Shown: in pieces, positions 8,314 to 16,795 of the stretch | How the letters are laid out: the number at the start of each line of letters is the position of its first letter | How positions within the stretch are numbered: position 1 is the stretch's first letter | The notes under the pieces: model-generated | What the model was told of the DNA's origin: nothing | What the model saw: the letters and a program-made list of their open reading frames with translations, nothing else | Databases searched by the model: none | Origin: Actinacidiphila guanduensis | GTDB lineage: Bacteria; Actinomycetota; Actinomycetes; Streptomycetales; Streptomycetaceae | Direction of reading: 5' to 3' | DNA length: 64,000 nt | Assembly (NCBI RefSeq): GCF_900103985.1 | Contig: NZ_FNIE01000006.1 | Span: forward strand, 124,001-188,000 | Translations under genes and position numbers: made by a program

Positions 8314-10236
8314 TCAGCCGTAGCAGATGAAGTACGTCTGGCCCTTCTCGCCCGCGTACACCGTCTTCGTCACCTGGTAGAGCCGGTCGTCGTGCCAGAC
8401 GTAGTAGTCGTGCAGGCCGCCGCCGGACTCCAGCTTGTCGTACGCGTCGCTGCCCAGGGTCGCGTACGGGGAGATGGCCCCGGTGGCCGGGTCGAGGGTG
8501 ACGATGCGGCCCTGCTTCTCGTAGTCCGGCGGCTCCAGGGCGAGCACCTTGCCGTCCTGGATGGCGATGCCGGTGATGTCGTAGTTGCCGGTCGGCTTGG
8601 CGACCCACTTCTGCTTGCCGTCGGCCTGGCCGAAGGCGGCGATGCCGCTGAGCACGCGGCCGCCGCTGTCGGACTGGCTGTCCAGCGTGAGGTAGACGTT
8701 GTCCTGGTCGACCAGCACGTTGTGCACGGCCTGCTTCTCGGTGCCGTCGTCGTCGATGCGGTACTTGTCGGTGCCGAGCGAGATCCGCGACTTCAGCCGC
8801 CCGTTGTCGAGCACGGCGACGTCGGTGTACGTCTGGCTCTCGGTGCCCAGCAGCACGACCACCGGGTCGGTGGAGACGATCGCGTTGACCTCGGTGCCGG
8901 TCGGCGCGGTCCACGACCACTTGGCGGCGCCGTTCTTGGCCGGGTCGATCACCTGCACCTTGTAGGTGTCGAAGTTGCAGTTGACGACGCCCACGAACTG
9001 CTTGCCGCCGGCGTACCCGTCGTCCTCGCAGTCGCCGTCGCCCGAGCGCCACAGCACGCTGTGGTCGCTGAGCTTGTAGGCGACCGAGCCCTCGGTCCAG
9101 TCCACGCCCACCGCGTCGCCGCTGATCGCCATCTCGGTGAAGTCGAAGGTGCTGCTGCTGACCGTGCCGGAGCTGGGCAGCTCCTGCGTCCACAGCTCCT
9201 TGCCGGCGGCCAGGTCGATCGCCATCACCTTGTCGCAGTCGGCGCCGTACTGGATCGCGGTCATGTTGTCGTACGTGTCGCGGGCCGCGGTGCACTCGCT
9301 GCCGCCGGGCGCGGGGATCGACCACGCCTTGGCGCCGGTGGTGATGTCGTAGCCGACGACCTGTCCGATCTGGTTCTTCACCACGTACTTGTCGGTGAAC
9401 CAGATGCCCAGCGCGTCCTTGAGGTTGTCCTTCTGGGCAACCGTGTCGGCGGGCTTGTCGTATTTGAAGGCCAGCGCGCTGTTGTGGGTCGGCTTGGCGG
9501 TCGGGCCGCCCGTGCCTCCGGCGTCCGCCTGCGGTTTGGGGTCCGGCTTGTCGCCGCCGCCCTTGGTGGCGAACCACACGCCACCGCCGACCACGAGCAC
9601 CGCGGCGACCACGGCCGCGACGATGACGATCATCTTGTTGTTGCGGCCGCCGCCCGGTGCGCCCGGAGCGCCGTAGGGGGCCTGGCCGTAGGGCGGTTGC
9701 TGCCCGTACGGCGAGGCGGCCTGCTGCGGGTAGCCGTACTGGCCGGGTGGAGGCGGCGGGGTCTGGCCGTACTGCGGCTGCCCGTAACCGGGTTGGCCGT
9801 AGCCCTGGGGGGCGGGGTAGCCGTAGCCGGGGGCCGCGGCCTGGCCCGGGGGCGGCGGCGGGGCCTGGGGCGGGCCCGGCGGGAACTGGCCGGGCGGGAA
9901 AGCGGCTTGCGTCGGCGCCGAGGCGTACGGGTTCTGCCCGGGCGGCGGCGGGGACGCGTACGGGTTGTCGCCGGGGGCCGGCGGCTGCGCGGGCCCGGGC
10001 GGCGGGGGTACGGGGGCCGGCTGGCCGTAACCGCCCGCGGGCGGGGCGGGGTTGGGCTGCGGGTACGGCGGAGGCGGCGGGCCCTGCTGCGGATGGGGCT
10101 GCTGACTGTGCTGCGGGCTCTGCTGCTGTTTGTGCTGCTGGTCCGGCGAAGGGGCGCCCGGCGCAGGAGGCGGCACCGCGCCGTCCGATGGCCCGTACTG
10201 TGGCGGGTTACCGGGGGGCGGGGGCGGCTGCGACAT
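8314..10236 (-). CDS. Single-pass membrane protein with proline-rich N-terminus and extracytoplasmic PQQ-like beta-propeller
   Basis: The 640-aa product has three parts. Residues 1-200 are extremely rich in Pro, Gln, Gly and Tyr with YGQP/GYGQ repeats. A transmembrane helix MIVIVAAVVAAVLVVGGGVW lies at about 202-221. The C-terminal 400 residues carry repeated WS(I/G)PAP, DLAAGKELW and DPATGAISPY-like blades typical of PQQ/YVTN propellers. Such proteins are common in Streptomyces but have no established function; the propeller probably lies outside the membrane and binds a ligand or envelope partner, while the disordered N-terminus stays inside. AAGGA 8-9 nt upstream supports the ATG at 10236. 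It stands 113 bp downstream of the ABC-F gene. Confidence 0.85.
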   Translation of the reverse strand: MSQPPPPPGNPPQYGPSDGAVPPPAPGAPSPDQQHKQQQSPQHSQQPHPQQGPPPPPYPQPNPAPPAGGYGQPAPVPPPPGPAQPPAPGDNPYASPPPPGQNPYASAPTQAAFPPGQFPPGPPQAPPPPPGQAAAPGYGYPAPQGYGQPGYGQPQYGQTPPPPPGQYGYPQQAASPYGQQPPYGQAPYGAPGAPGGGRNNKMIVIVAAVVAAVLVVGGGVWFATKGGGDKPDPKPQADAGGTGGPTAKPTHNSALAFKYDKPADTVAQKDNLKDALGIWFTDKYVVKNQIGQVVGYDITTGAKAWSIPAPGGSECTAARDTYDNMTAIQYGADCDKVMAIDLAAGKELWTQELPSSGTVSSSTFDFTEMAISGDAVGVDWTEGSVAYKLSDHSVLWRSGDGDCEDDGYAGGKQFVGVVNCNFDTYKVQVIDPAKNGAAKWSWTAPTGTEVNAIVSTDPVVVLLGTESQTYTDVAVLDNGRLKSRISLGTDKYRIDDDGTEKQAVHNVLVDQDNVYLTLDSQSDSGGRVLSGIAAFGQADGKQKWVAKPTGNYDITGIAIQDGKVLALEPPDYEKQGRIVTLDPATGAISPYATLGSDAYDKLESGGGLHDYYVWHDDRLYQVTKTVYAGEKGQTYFICYG

Positions 10237-10349
10237 CAGGAGGTCCTTCTTCGTACCGGATGATCAAAGGAAGTTCGGTCAAGCGGGAACTCTTTCTATC
10301 ACCCGGTGCAATTGTCACCCCGGTCCGCAGCTGTACCGTTACCGGGCCG

Positions 10350-12158
10350 CTACACGTCCTCCGCGAGCTCCAGCCAGCGCGTCTCCAGGTCCTCGCGCTC
10401 CTCGCGGAGCGTGCGCAGTTCGGCGTCCAGAGCGGTCACCTTCTCGAAGTCGGTGGCGTGCTCGGCGATCTGCGCGTGCAGCTCTGCCTCGCGAGTGCCG
10501 ACCTTGTCCAACCGCCGCTCGATCCGCTGCAGTTCCTTCTTCGCCGCCCTGGTGTCGCGGGCGGCGGCCTGGCGCGGCTCGGGGGCCGCCTTCGGCTTCG
10601 CCCGCTCCGGTGCCGCGGCCTCGGCGGCCGCCTGACGCCGTTCCAGGTACTCGTCCACACCGCGCGGCAGCATCCGCAGGGTCCGGTCGCCGAGCAGCGC
10701 GAACACCCGGTCGGTGGTGCGCTCCAGGAAGTAGCGGTCGTGGCTGATGACGAGCATGGAGCCGGGCCAGCCGTCGAGCAGGTCCTCCAGCTGAGTGAGC
10801 GTCTCGATGTCGAGGTCGTTGGTCGGCTCGTCGAGGAACAGCACGTTGGGCTCGTCCATCAGCAGCCGCAGCAGCTGCAGCCGGCGCCGCTCGCCGCCGG
10901 ACAGGTCGCCGACCGGCGTCCACTGCTTCTCCTTGGTGAAGCCGAACTTCTCGCACAGCTGACCCGCCGTCATCTCCCGGCCCTTGCCGAGGTCGACGCG
11001 CTGGCGCACGGACTCCACCGCCTGCAGCACCCGCTGCTCCGGGTCGAGTTCGGCGACCTCCTGGGAGAGGTACGCCAGCCGGACCGTGCGCCCGACGACG
11101 ACCTTGCCCTGCGCGGGCTGCACCTCGCCCTCGCTGCGGGCGGCCTCCGCCAGGGCCCGCAGCAGCGAGGTCTTGCCCGCCCCGTTCACCCCCACCAAAC
11201 CGAACCGGTCGCCGGGGCCCAGCTGCCAGGTGATGTGCCGCAGCAGCTCCTTGGGGCCCGCGGTGATGGTGACGTCCTCCAGCTCGAAGACGGTCTTGCC
11301 CAGCCGGGAGTTGGCGAAGCGCATCAGCTCGGCGCTGTCCCGCGGCGGCGGGACGTCCTCGATCAGCGCGTTGGCCGCCTCGATCCGGAAGCGCGGCTTG
11401 GAAGTGCGGGCGGGGGCGCCGCGGCGCAGCCAGGCCAGCTCCTTGCGCACCAGGTTCTGCCGCCTGGCCTCCTCGGTGGCCGCGATCCGCTCCCGCTCGG
11501 CGCGCGCGAAGACGTAGTCGCTGTAGCCGCCCTCGTACTCGTAGACGGTGCCGCGCTGCACGTCCCACATGCGGGTGCACACCTGGTCCAGGAACCAGCG
11601 GTCGTGGGTGACGCATACCAGCGCCGAGCGGCGGGCCTGCAGGTGGCGGGCGAGCCAGGAGATGCCCTCGACGTCCAGGTGGTTGGTCGGCTCGTCGAGC
11701 ACGATCAGGTCCTGTTCGCCGATGAGCAGCTTGGCCAGGGCGATCCGGCGCCGCTCACCGCCGGACAGCGGGCCGATCACCGTGTCCAGCCCGTCGGGGA
11801 AGCCCGGCAGGTCGAGCGCACCGAACAGCCCGGTGAGCACGTCCCTGATCCGGGCGTCGCCCGCCCAGTCGTGGTCGGGCCGGTCCCCCACGACCTCCTG
11901 GCGCACGGTCGCCAGCGGGTCCAGGGAGTCGCCCTGGGTGAGCACGCCCAGGCGCAGGCCGCCCTGGTGCGTGACCCGGCCGGAGTCGGGCTCCTCCAGG
12001 CGGGCCAGCACCCGCACCAGCGTCGTCTTCCCGTCGCCGTTGCGGCCCACCACCCCGATACGGTCCCCCTCCGACACCCCGAGCGAGAGGGAGTCGAGCA
12101 GGGTCCGCGTGCCGTAGGTCTTGCTGACGGCTTCGACGTTGACGAGGTTGACGGCCAC
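10350..12158 (-). CDS. ABC-F family ATPase, Uup-like
   Basis: A soluble protein with two ABC ATPase domains and no membrane part, so a ribosome- or nucleic-acid-associated ABC-F protein rather than a transporter. Domain 1 has Walker A GRNGDGKTTL, signature LSGGERRRIALA and Walker B LIVLDEPTNHLD; domain 2 has GVNGAGKTSL, LSGGERRRLQLL and VLFLDEPTNDLD. The last 80 residues form a basic coiled coil (KKELQRIERRLDKVGTREAE...), the C-terminal extension of Uup-type members. The start is taken as GTG 12158 (VAVNLVNVEAVSKTYG), where ABC homology begins; the open frame continues further upstream with proline-rich, low-quality sequence. 602 aa is normal. A role in antibiotic resistance is possible but not indicated by the context. 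Confidence 0.92.
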   Translation of the reverse strand: MAVNLVNVEAVSKTYGTRTLLDSLSLGVSEGDRIGVVGRNGDGKTTLVRVLARLEEPDSGRVTHQGGLRLGVLTQGDSLDPLATVRQEVVGDRPDHDWAGDARIRDVLTGLFGALDLPGFPDGLDTVIGPLSGGERRRIALAKLLIGEQDLIVLDEPTNHLDVEGISWLARHLQARRSALVCVTHDRWFLDQVCTRMWDVQRGTVYEYEGGYSDYVFARAERERIAATEEARRQNLVRKELAWLRRGAPARTSKPRFRIEAANALIEDVPPPRDSAELMRFANSRLGKTVFELEDVTITAGPKELLRHITWQLGPGDRFGLVGVNGAGKTSLLRALAEAARSEGEVQPAQGKVVVGRTVRLAYLSQEVAELDPEQRVLQAVESVRQRVDLGKGREMTAGQLCEKFGFTKEKQWTPVGDLSGGERRRLQLLRLLMDEPNVLFLDEPTNDLDIETLTQLEDLLDGWPGSMLVISHDRYFLERTTDRVFALLGDRTLRMLPRGVDEYLERRQAAAEAAAPERAKPKAAPEPRQAAARDTRAAKKELQRIERRLDKVGTREAELHAQIAEHATDFEKVTALDAELRTLREEREDLETRWLELAEDV

Positions 12159-12602
12159 GGACGGATCTCTCTGTGGGTGCGGAAACTGCGGTGGGTCGGG
12201 GCGAGCGGCGGGCGGGGGTGCCGGTCCCGGGGTGTTCGAAGGCTCGGAACGGTTGGCGGTCGGCGGCTGTCGGTCGGTGGTCGGTTCGTGGTCGGGGCGG
12301 GGCTCGGCACCCGGTCTGGGGCGGGATCTGGGCAGGGGCGTGGCTGGGCAGGGGTCGTGCGGGCGGTGGGCCAGGGGCCGAACGGGAGTGCCCGGCCGTG
12401 CTTCCAGCGTAGTGGGGTGGCGCACGGCGGGGTGGCGGGCCCGGTCCGGCCTGTGGATAACTCCCCACGGCCCAGGCGGGACGCGGGACCGGGCGCGGTG
12501 CCGGGCGGCGCAGCCCCTCGCCCGCTGCGGCCGCCCGCCCGCCGGCGCCTTGCCCGTGCGGCCCCCGTACGTCGTACGGCCCGCCGACTCGTACGGCTCC
12601 GG
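12159..12602. other. Intergenic region upstream of the ABC-F gene, with a DnaA-box-like site
   Basis: About 440 bp without a convincing gene. The half nearest the ABC-F gene is a run of simple GGTCGG/GGCGGG-type sequence. At 12452-12460 the minus strand reads TTATCCACA, a perfect DnaA box, but a single box far from any origin is weak evidence for function. Several CGTACG-type short palindromes lie near 12566-12598. Confidence 0.5.
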
Positions 12603-13514
12603 CTACGGCTGCGCCAGGACCGCCGCCGCTCCCGCCGGGGCCTCCGCCACCCGCGCGCAGGCGCCCAGTTCGGCCGCGACCTTCGCCGAGCCCTGCGCGT
12701 CGGCGGTCAGGAACGCCACCGTCGGGCCGGAGCCCGAGACGATGCCGGCGAGCGCTCCCGCGCCCAGACCCCGCTCGATCGTGTGCGCGAGGTCGGGCCG
12801 CAGGGACAGGGCGGCCTCCTGCAGGTCGTTGGACAGCGCCGCGGCCAGTGCCTCCGCGTCGCCGTCGGCAAGAGCGGCGAGCAGCGCCGGGTCGGCCTCG
12901 GGCGCGGGTACGTCGGCCACGCCGTCGCCGGTGCCGCGCGCCCGCCGCAGCCGGTCGCACTCGCCGTACACCGCGGGCGTGGACAGTCCCCCGTCGGCGA
13001 CCGCGAAGACCCAGTGGAAGCCGCCGCCGACCTCCAGCGGGGTCAGCAGCTCGCCGCGGCCGACACCGAGCGCGGCCCCGCCCAGCAGCGGGAAGGGCAC
13101 GTCGCTGCCCAGCTCGCCGGCCAGTTCGAGCAGCCGCTCGGCCGGGGTGTGCAGTCCCCACAGCGCGTCGCAGGCGAGCAGGGCCGCGGCGCCGTCCGCA
13201 CTGCCGCCGGCCATGCCCCCGGCGACGGGGATGTCCTTGGCGATGTGCAGGTGCACGTCCGGCGCGACACCCGCGTGCGCGGCCAGCGCGAGCGCCGCCT
13301 TGGCGGCCAGGTTGCTCTCGTCCAGGGGAACCGAGGCGATGTCCCGGCCCTCCCCGGTGATCGTCAGCCGGTCGGCGGGCGTCGCCGTCACATGGTCGTA
13401 CAACCCGACGGCCAGGAAGACGTTCGCCAGGTCATGGAACCCGTCGGCCCGCCGCCCGCCGACGGCGAGCTGCACATTGACCTTCGCGGGCACACGTACG
13501 GTGACGGCGGTCAC
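12603..13514 (-). CDS. ispE: 4-diphosphocytidyl-2-C-methyl-D-erythritol kinase IspE
   Basis: IspE phosphorylates CDP-methylerythritol in the MEP route to isoprenoids, which feeds quinones, undecaprenyl and polyprenyl phosphate carriers. The 303-aa product opens with VRVPAKVNVQLAVGGRRADG, the PAKxNxxLxVxGxRxDGxH signature of IspE, and has the GHMP ATP loop PVAGGMAGGSADGAAAL near residue 95 and a C-terminal SGSGPTV motif. The GTG at 13514 is preceded by GAGGAG. It lies in the conserved minus-strand order ksgA-ispE-ABC-F, 110 nt downstream of ksgA across a perfect palindrome. Function is certain from motifs and context. Confidence 0.96.
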   Translation of the reverse strand: MTAVTVRVPAKVNVQLAVGGRRADGFHDLANVFLAVGLYDHVTATPADRLTITGEGRDIASVPLDESNLAAKAALALAAHAGVAPDVHLHIAKDIPVAGGMAGGSADGAAALLACDALWGLHTPAERLLELAGELGSDVPFPLLGGAALGVGRGELLTPLEVGGGFHWVFAVADGGLSTPAVYGECDRLRRARGTGDGVADVPAPEADPALLAALADGDAEALAAALSNDLQEAALSLRPDLAHTIERGLGAGALAGIVSGSGPTVAFLTADAQGSAKVAAELGACARVAEAPAGAAAVLAQP

Positions 13515-13544
13515 GATCAGATTCTCCTCGGTTCGTACGGTCCT

Positions 13545-13566
13545 TCCGGGCGGCCGGCCGCCCGGA
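13545..13566. terminator. Perfect 22-bp palindrome between ksgA and ispE
   Basis: The sequence from 13545 to 13566 is fully self-complementary (TCCGGGCGGCC and its complement, no loop). It sits 31 nt upstream of the ispE start codon and 59 nt past the ksgA stop. It could be an attenuator or processing hairpin between the two genes. Confidence 0.55.
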
Positions 13567-13624
13567 CGTGCGCCACCTTACGGACGCGCGCGGCCCTTCC
13601 GGGCTCGCACCGGTCCCCCACCGT

Positions 13625-14485
13625 TCACACCGGCCGGTGCTCGGCGATGGCGGCGAACTGCTCGACGGTGAGCGCCTCGCCCCGCGCCTGCGGCGAGACG
13701 CCCGCCCTGAGCAGCGCCTCCTCCGCCGCGGCCGGGGAGCCGGCCCACCCGGCCAGCGCCGCCCGCAGCGTCTTGCGGCGCTGCGCGAAGGCGGCGTCCA
13801 CCGCGGCGAAGACGTCCTTCCTGGCCGCGGTGGTGGCAGGCGGCTGCCTGCGCACCAGGGAGACCAGGCCGGAGTCGACGTTGGGCGCGGGCCAGAACAC
13901 ATTGCGCCCGATCGCGCCCGCCCGCCGCACCTCGGCGTACCAGTTCGCCTTCACCGACGGCACCCCGTACACCTTGCTGCCGGGCTGCGCGGCAAGGCGG
14001 TCGGCCACCTCGGCCTGCACCATCACCAGCGTCCGCTCGATGCTCGGGAAGGCGGCGAGCATGTGCAGCAGCACCGGCACGGCCACGTTGTACGGCAGGT
14101 TCGCCACCAGGGCGGTGGGCGGCGGCCCCGGCAGCGCGTCCACGGCCATGGCGTCGCTGTGCACCAGGGTGAAACGCTCGGCGCGCTGCGGCAGGCGCGC
14201 GGCCACGGTGCCGGGCAGGGCGGCGGCGAGCACGTCGTCGATCTCGATCGCGGTGACGCGGTCCGCGGCCTCCAGCAGCGCGAGCGTGAGCGACCCGAGC
14301 CCGGGGCCGACCTCGACCACGTGGTCCTGCGGCCGCACCTGCGCGGTGCGCACGATCCGCCGCACGGTGTTCGCGTCGATCACGAAGTTCTGGCCGCGCT
14401 GTTTGGTCGGCCGCACCCCGAGCGCCGCCGCCAGCTCGCGGACGTCGGCGGGCCCGAGCAGGGCGCCGGGGTCTGTCGTACTCAC
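13625..14485 (-). CDS. rsmA: 16S rRNA (adenine1518/1519-N6)-dimethyltransferase KsgA
   Basis: KsgA (RsmA) dimethylates two adjacent adenines near the 3' end of 16S rRNA late in 30S assembly, using S-adenosylmethionine. The 286-aa product has the N-terminal [14 protein letters not shown] element, SAM motif [17 protein letters not shown] near residue 55, and the catalytic NLPYN motif near residue 125. The GTG at 14485 starts [19 protein letters not shown]. The gene sits between tatD and ispE, the usual neighbours. A resuscitation-promoting factor gene that I recall between ksgA and tatD in S. coelicolor is not present here. Confidence 0.96.
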   Translation of the reverse strand: MSTTDPGALLGPADVRELAAALGVRPTKQRGQNFVIDANTVRRIVRTAQVRPQDHVVEVGPGLGSLTLALLEAADRVTAIEIDDVLAAALPGTVAARLPQRAERFTLVHSDAMAVDALPGPPPTALVANLPYNVAVPVLLHMLAAFPSIERTLVMVQAEVADRLAAQPGSKVYGVPSVKANWYAEVRRAGAIGRNVFWPAPNVDSGLVSLVRRQPPATTAARKDVFAAVDAAFAQRRKTLRAALAGWAGSPAAAEEALLRAGVSPQARGEALTVEQFAAIAEHRPV

Positions 14486-14621
14486 ACCGGCAAGGCTATC
14501 CGCAGCCCGGAGCGGCCCGGTACGCGCGAGGCGGGCGGCATCCGCCGGACGCGCCCCGGCTGCTCGGCGTACGCGCCCGCCTGCGACCGTCGTCCCGGTC
14601 GCCTCGGCGACCTCGGCCGCC

Positions 14622-15536
14622 TCAGTACCCGAAGGCGCGGGCCGTGTTCTGCGCCACCGCCGCCGCCAGGGTGTCCTCGTCCTGGCCGCGGGCCTGCGCC
14701 ATGGCGCGCAGGGTCACCGGGATCAAGTAGGGCGCGTTGGGCCGGCCGCGGTGCGGGACGGGCGTCAGGAAGGGCGCGTCGGTCTCCACCAGCAGCCGGT
14801 CCACAGGGGCGGCGGCGACCGCGTCCCGCAGGTTCTGCGCCGACTTGTAGGTGACGTTCCCCGCGAAGGACAGGTAGTACCCGCGCTCGGCGCACACCCG
14901 CGCCATGGCGGCGTCCCCGGAGAAGCAGTGGAAGACCACCGTCTGCGGCGCCCCCTCCTCCAGGAGGATCCGCAGCACGTCGTCGTGCGCCTCGCGGTCG
15001 TGGATCACCAGCGCCTTGCCGTGCCGCTTGGCGATGTCGATGTGCCGCCGGAAGGAGAGCTGCTGGGCCTCGACGCCCTCCGGGCCGGTGCGGAAGTAGT
15101 CCAGGCCCGTCTCGCCGACCCCGCGCACCTGGGGCAGCGCCGCCAGGGCGTCGATCTCCTCGAGGGCAGCGTCCAGGGCGGCGGGGCCGCCGCCGGGGCG
15201 CTCCCCCTGGCGCGACCAGCCGTCCGGGTCGCCGTGCACGATCCTGGGTGCCTCGTTGGGGTGCAGGGCGACCGCGGCCCAGATGTCCTCGTGGTCGGCG
15301 GCCGTCTTCGCCGCCCAGTGCGAACCGGCGAGGTCGCAGCCGACCTGGACCAGGGTCCGCACCCCTACTGCCGCGGCCGCGGCCAGCGCCTCCTCCACGG
15401 TGCCGGACTGCATGTCCAGGTGGGTGTGCGAGTCGGCGACGGGCACGCGCAGCGGCTCGGGTGCGGGCGGCGCCTCCTTGGAGCCGCGCCCCTGCTTCCC
15501 GGGCTGCACGGTCTTCTCGGACTGATCGGTCGCCAT
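14622..15536 (-). CDS. tatD: TatD family metal-dependent hydrolase (DNase)
   Basis: TatD proteins are TIM-barrel metal hydrolases with 3'-exonuclease or DNase activity, thought to act in DNA repair and turnover. Seen: DSHTHLDM near residue 30 with the first metal histidines, [14 protein letters not shown] and ETDAPFLTP, each matching TatD signatures. The ATG at 15536 begins [18 protein letters not shown]; the first 25 residues are a hydrophilic tail absent from many homologues. 304 aa total. The open frame continues upstream through the MITE-like repeat, which argues against an earlier start. The gene is followed by ksgA on the same strand after 136 nt. Confidence 0.94.
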   Translation of the reverse strand: MATDQSEKTVQPGKQGRGSKEAPPAPEPLRVPVADSHTHLDMQSGTVEEALAAAAAVGVRTLVQVGCDLAGSHWAAKTAADHEDIWAAVALHPNEAPRIVHGDPDGWSRQGERPGGGPAALDAALEEIDALAALPQVRGVGETGLDYFRTGPEGVEAQQLSFRRHIDIAKRHGKALVIHDREAHDDVLRILLEEGAPQTVVFHCFSGDAAMARVCAERGYYLSFAGNVTYKSAQNLRDAVAAAPVDRLLVETDAPFLTPVPHRGRPNAPYLIPVTLRAMAQARGQDEDTLAAAVAQNTARAFGY

Positions 15537-15545
15537 GGCTCCGAT

Positions 15546-15790
15546 CCTAGGGTGTGTCTGGCAAATCCCGCCTGGTCGGCGGGGTTTGGCACGCACGCTC
15601 GCCGCGTTGTCGGTCGTCGGCGCAGCCCTCCCCCTGAGCCTGCGGCCAGGGAGGTACCCCCAGCGCTCTCTCCCCCTGGGCCTTGCGGCCCGGGAGGTAC
15701 CCCCACCCTCCGCCTTGCGATCGCACGCACCAAACCCCGCCGACCCCGCCCTCACGGGCGGACGCCGCTATTTGCCAGACACACCCTAGG
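15546..15790. mobile_element. MITE-like element with perfect terminal inverted repeats and CTAG target duplication
   Basis: A 235-bp core (15551-15785) begins GGTGTGTCTGGCAAAT and ends with its exact complement, and both ends are flanked by CTAG inside CCTAGG. Inside the termini a second inverted pair, GGTCGGCGGGGTTTGG and CCAAACCCCGCCGACC, makes the ends foldable. The centre holds two direct copies of a 30-nt unit containing GGGAGGTACCCCCA. There is no room for a transposase. The CTAG duplication suits transposition by an IS5-type enzyme; that family link is inference. It lies 9 nt upstream of the tatD start, between tatD and rsmI. Confidence 0.85.
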
Positions 15791-15818
15791 CCGCGCCCCA
15801 GGACGCGCGGCCCGCCGC

Positions 15819-16679
15819 TCAGGCGGTGCCGTGCTTGGCCGCCACCACTGCGTCGAAGACCTCCCGCTTGGGCACCCCCGCCTCGGCGGCCACCGCGGCG
15901 ATCGCCTCCTTGCGGCGCTCCCCCGCCGCCTCCCGCGCGGCCACCAGGCGCACCAGCTCCCCTGGTGCCAGATCCCGCGGCCCCGGTGCCGGGGCGCCCT
16001 CCACGACCACGGTGATCTCCCCGCGCACCCCGTCCGCCGCCCAGCGCGCCAGCTCCTCCAGGGGGCCGCGGCGCACCTCCTCGTAGGTCTTGGTCAGCTC
16101 CCGGCACACCGCCGCCCTGCGGTCGGGGCCGAAGACCGCCGCCATGGCGGCGAGGGTGTCGTCGATGCGGTGCGGGGCCTCGAAGTACACCAGGGTGCGC
16201 CGGTCGGCGGCGACCTCCTTCAGGCGCGCCAACCGCTCCCCCGCCTTGCGCGGCAGGAACCCCTCGAAGCAGAAGCGGTCCACCGGCAGCCCGGAGACCG
16301 CCAGCGCGGTCAGCACCGCGGAGGGCCCGGGTACGGCCGTCACTCGCACGCCCCGCTCCACCGCGGCGGCCACCAGGCGGTAGCCGGGGTCGGAGACCGA
16401 GGGCATGCCGGCGTCCGTCACCAGGAGCACCCGCGCGCCGCCCGCCAGGGCGTCGGCCAGCTCCCCGGTGCGCGCCGCCTCGTTCCCCTCGAAGTACGAC
16501 ACCACCCGCCCGGCGACCTCCACGCCCAGCGCCTGGGTGAGGCGGCGCAGCCGGCGGGTGTCCTCCGCGGCGACCACGTCGGCCGCCGCGAGTTCCGCGG
16601 CCAGCCGCGGGGGCGCGTCCCCCACGTCGCCGATCGGGGTGCCGGCCAGGATGAGGACGCCTTCGGTTGCGCTGGTCAC
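15819..16679 (-). CDS. rsmI: 16S rRNA (cytidine1402-2'-O)-methyltransferase RsmI
   Basis: RsmI methylates the 2'-O of C1402 in the decoding centre of 16S rRNA with S-adenosylmethionine. The 286-aa product has the tetrapyrrole-methylase-type fold: GTPIGDVGDAPPRLA near the N-terminus, then VAAEDTRRLRRL and VTDAGMPSVSDPGYRLV (residues about 37-115), and the FEGFLPRK loop, all RsmI hallmarks. The GTG at 16679 is used. The gene diverges from pmt with 116 bp between starts. This rsmI-pmt divergent pair is the standard arrangement in streptomycetes, as I recall. Confidence 0.95.
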   Translation of the reverse strand: MTSATEGVLILAGTPIGDVGDAPPRLAAELAAADVVAAEDTRRLRRLTQALGVEVAGRVVSYFEGNEAARTGELADALAGGARVLLVTDAGMPSVSDPGYRLVAAAVERGVRVTAVPGPSAVLTALAVSGLPVDRFCFEGFLPRKAGERLARLKEVAADRRTLVYFEAPHRIDDTLAAMAAVFGPDRRAAVCRELTKTYEEVRRGPLEELARWAADGVRGEITVVVEGAPAPGPRDLAPGELVRLVAAREAAGERRKEAIAAVAAEAGVPKREVFDAVVAAKHGTA

Positions 16680-16783
16680 CCGTCGAGTCTAGGTGCGCGG
16701 GCACCCGCCGCGGCCGTCCGCCGGAATACCGGACAAAGCCGCCCCCGGGGCGCGCACCTCATCGCAATCTCAGACGGTTTCCC

Positions 16784-16789
16784 TACGAT
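16784..16789 (+). promoter_or_regulatory. Candidate -10 element giving a leaderless pmt transcript
   Basis: TACGAT ends 6 nt before the pmt GTG, the spacing at which Streptomyces transcription starts on the first base of the start codon. No Shine-Dalgarno sequence precedes the GTG, which supports a leaderless message. No convincing -35 hexamer is seen. Confidence 0.5.
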
Positions 16790-16795
16790 GGCCCG

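Noticed and set aside
12452..12460. Replication-origin signal (single DnaA box)
   Set aside because: One box without a cluster, dnaA or dnaN gene is expected by chance at this scale.
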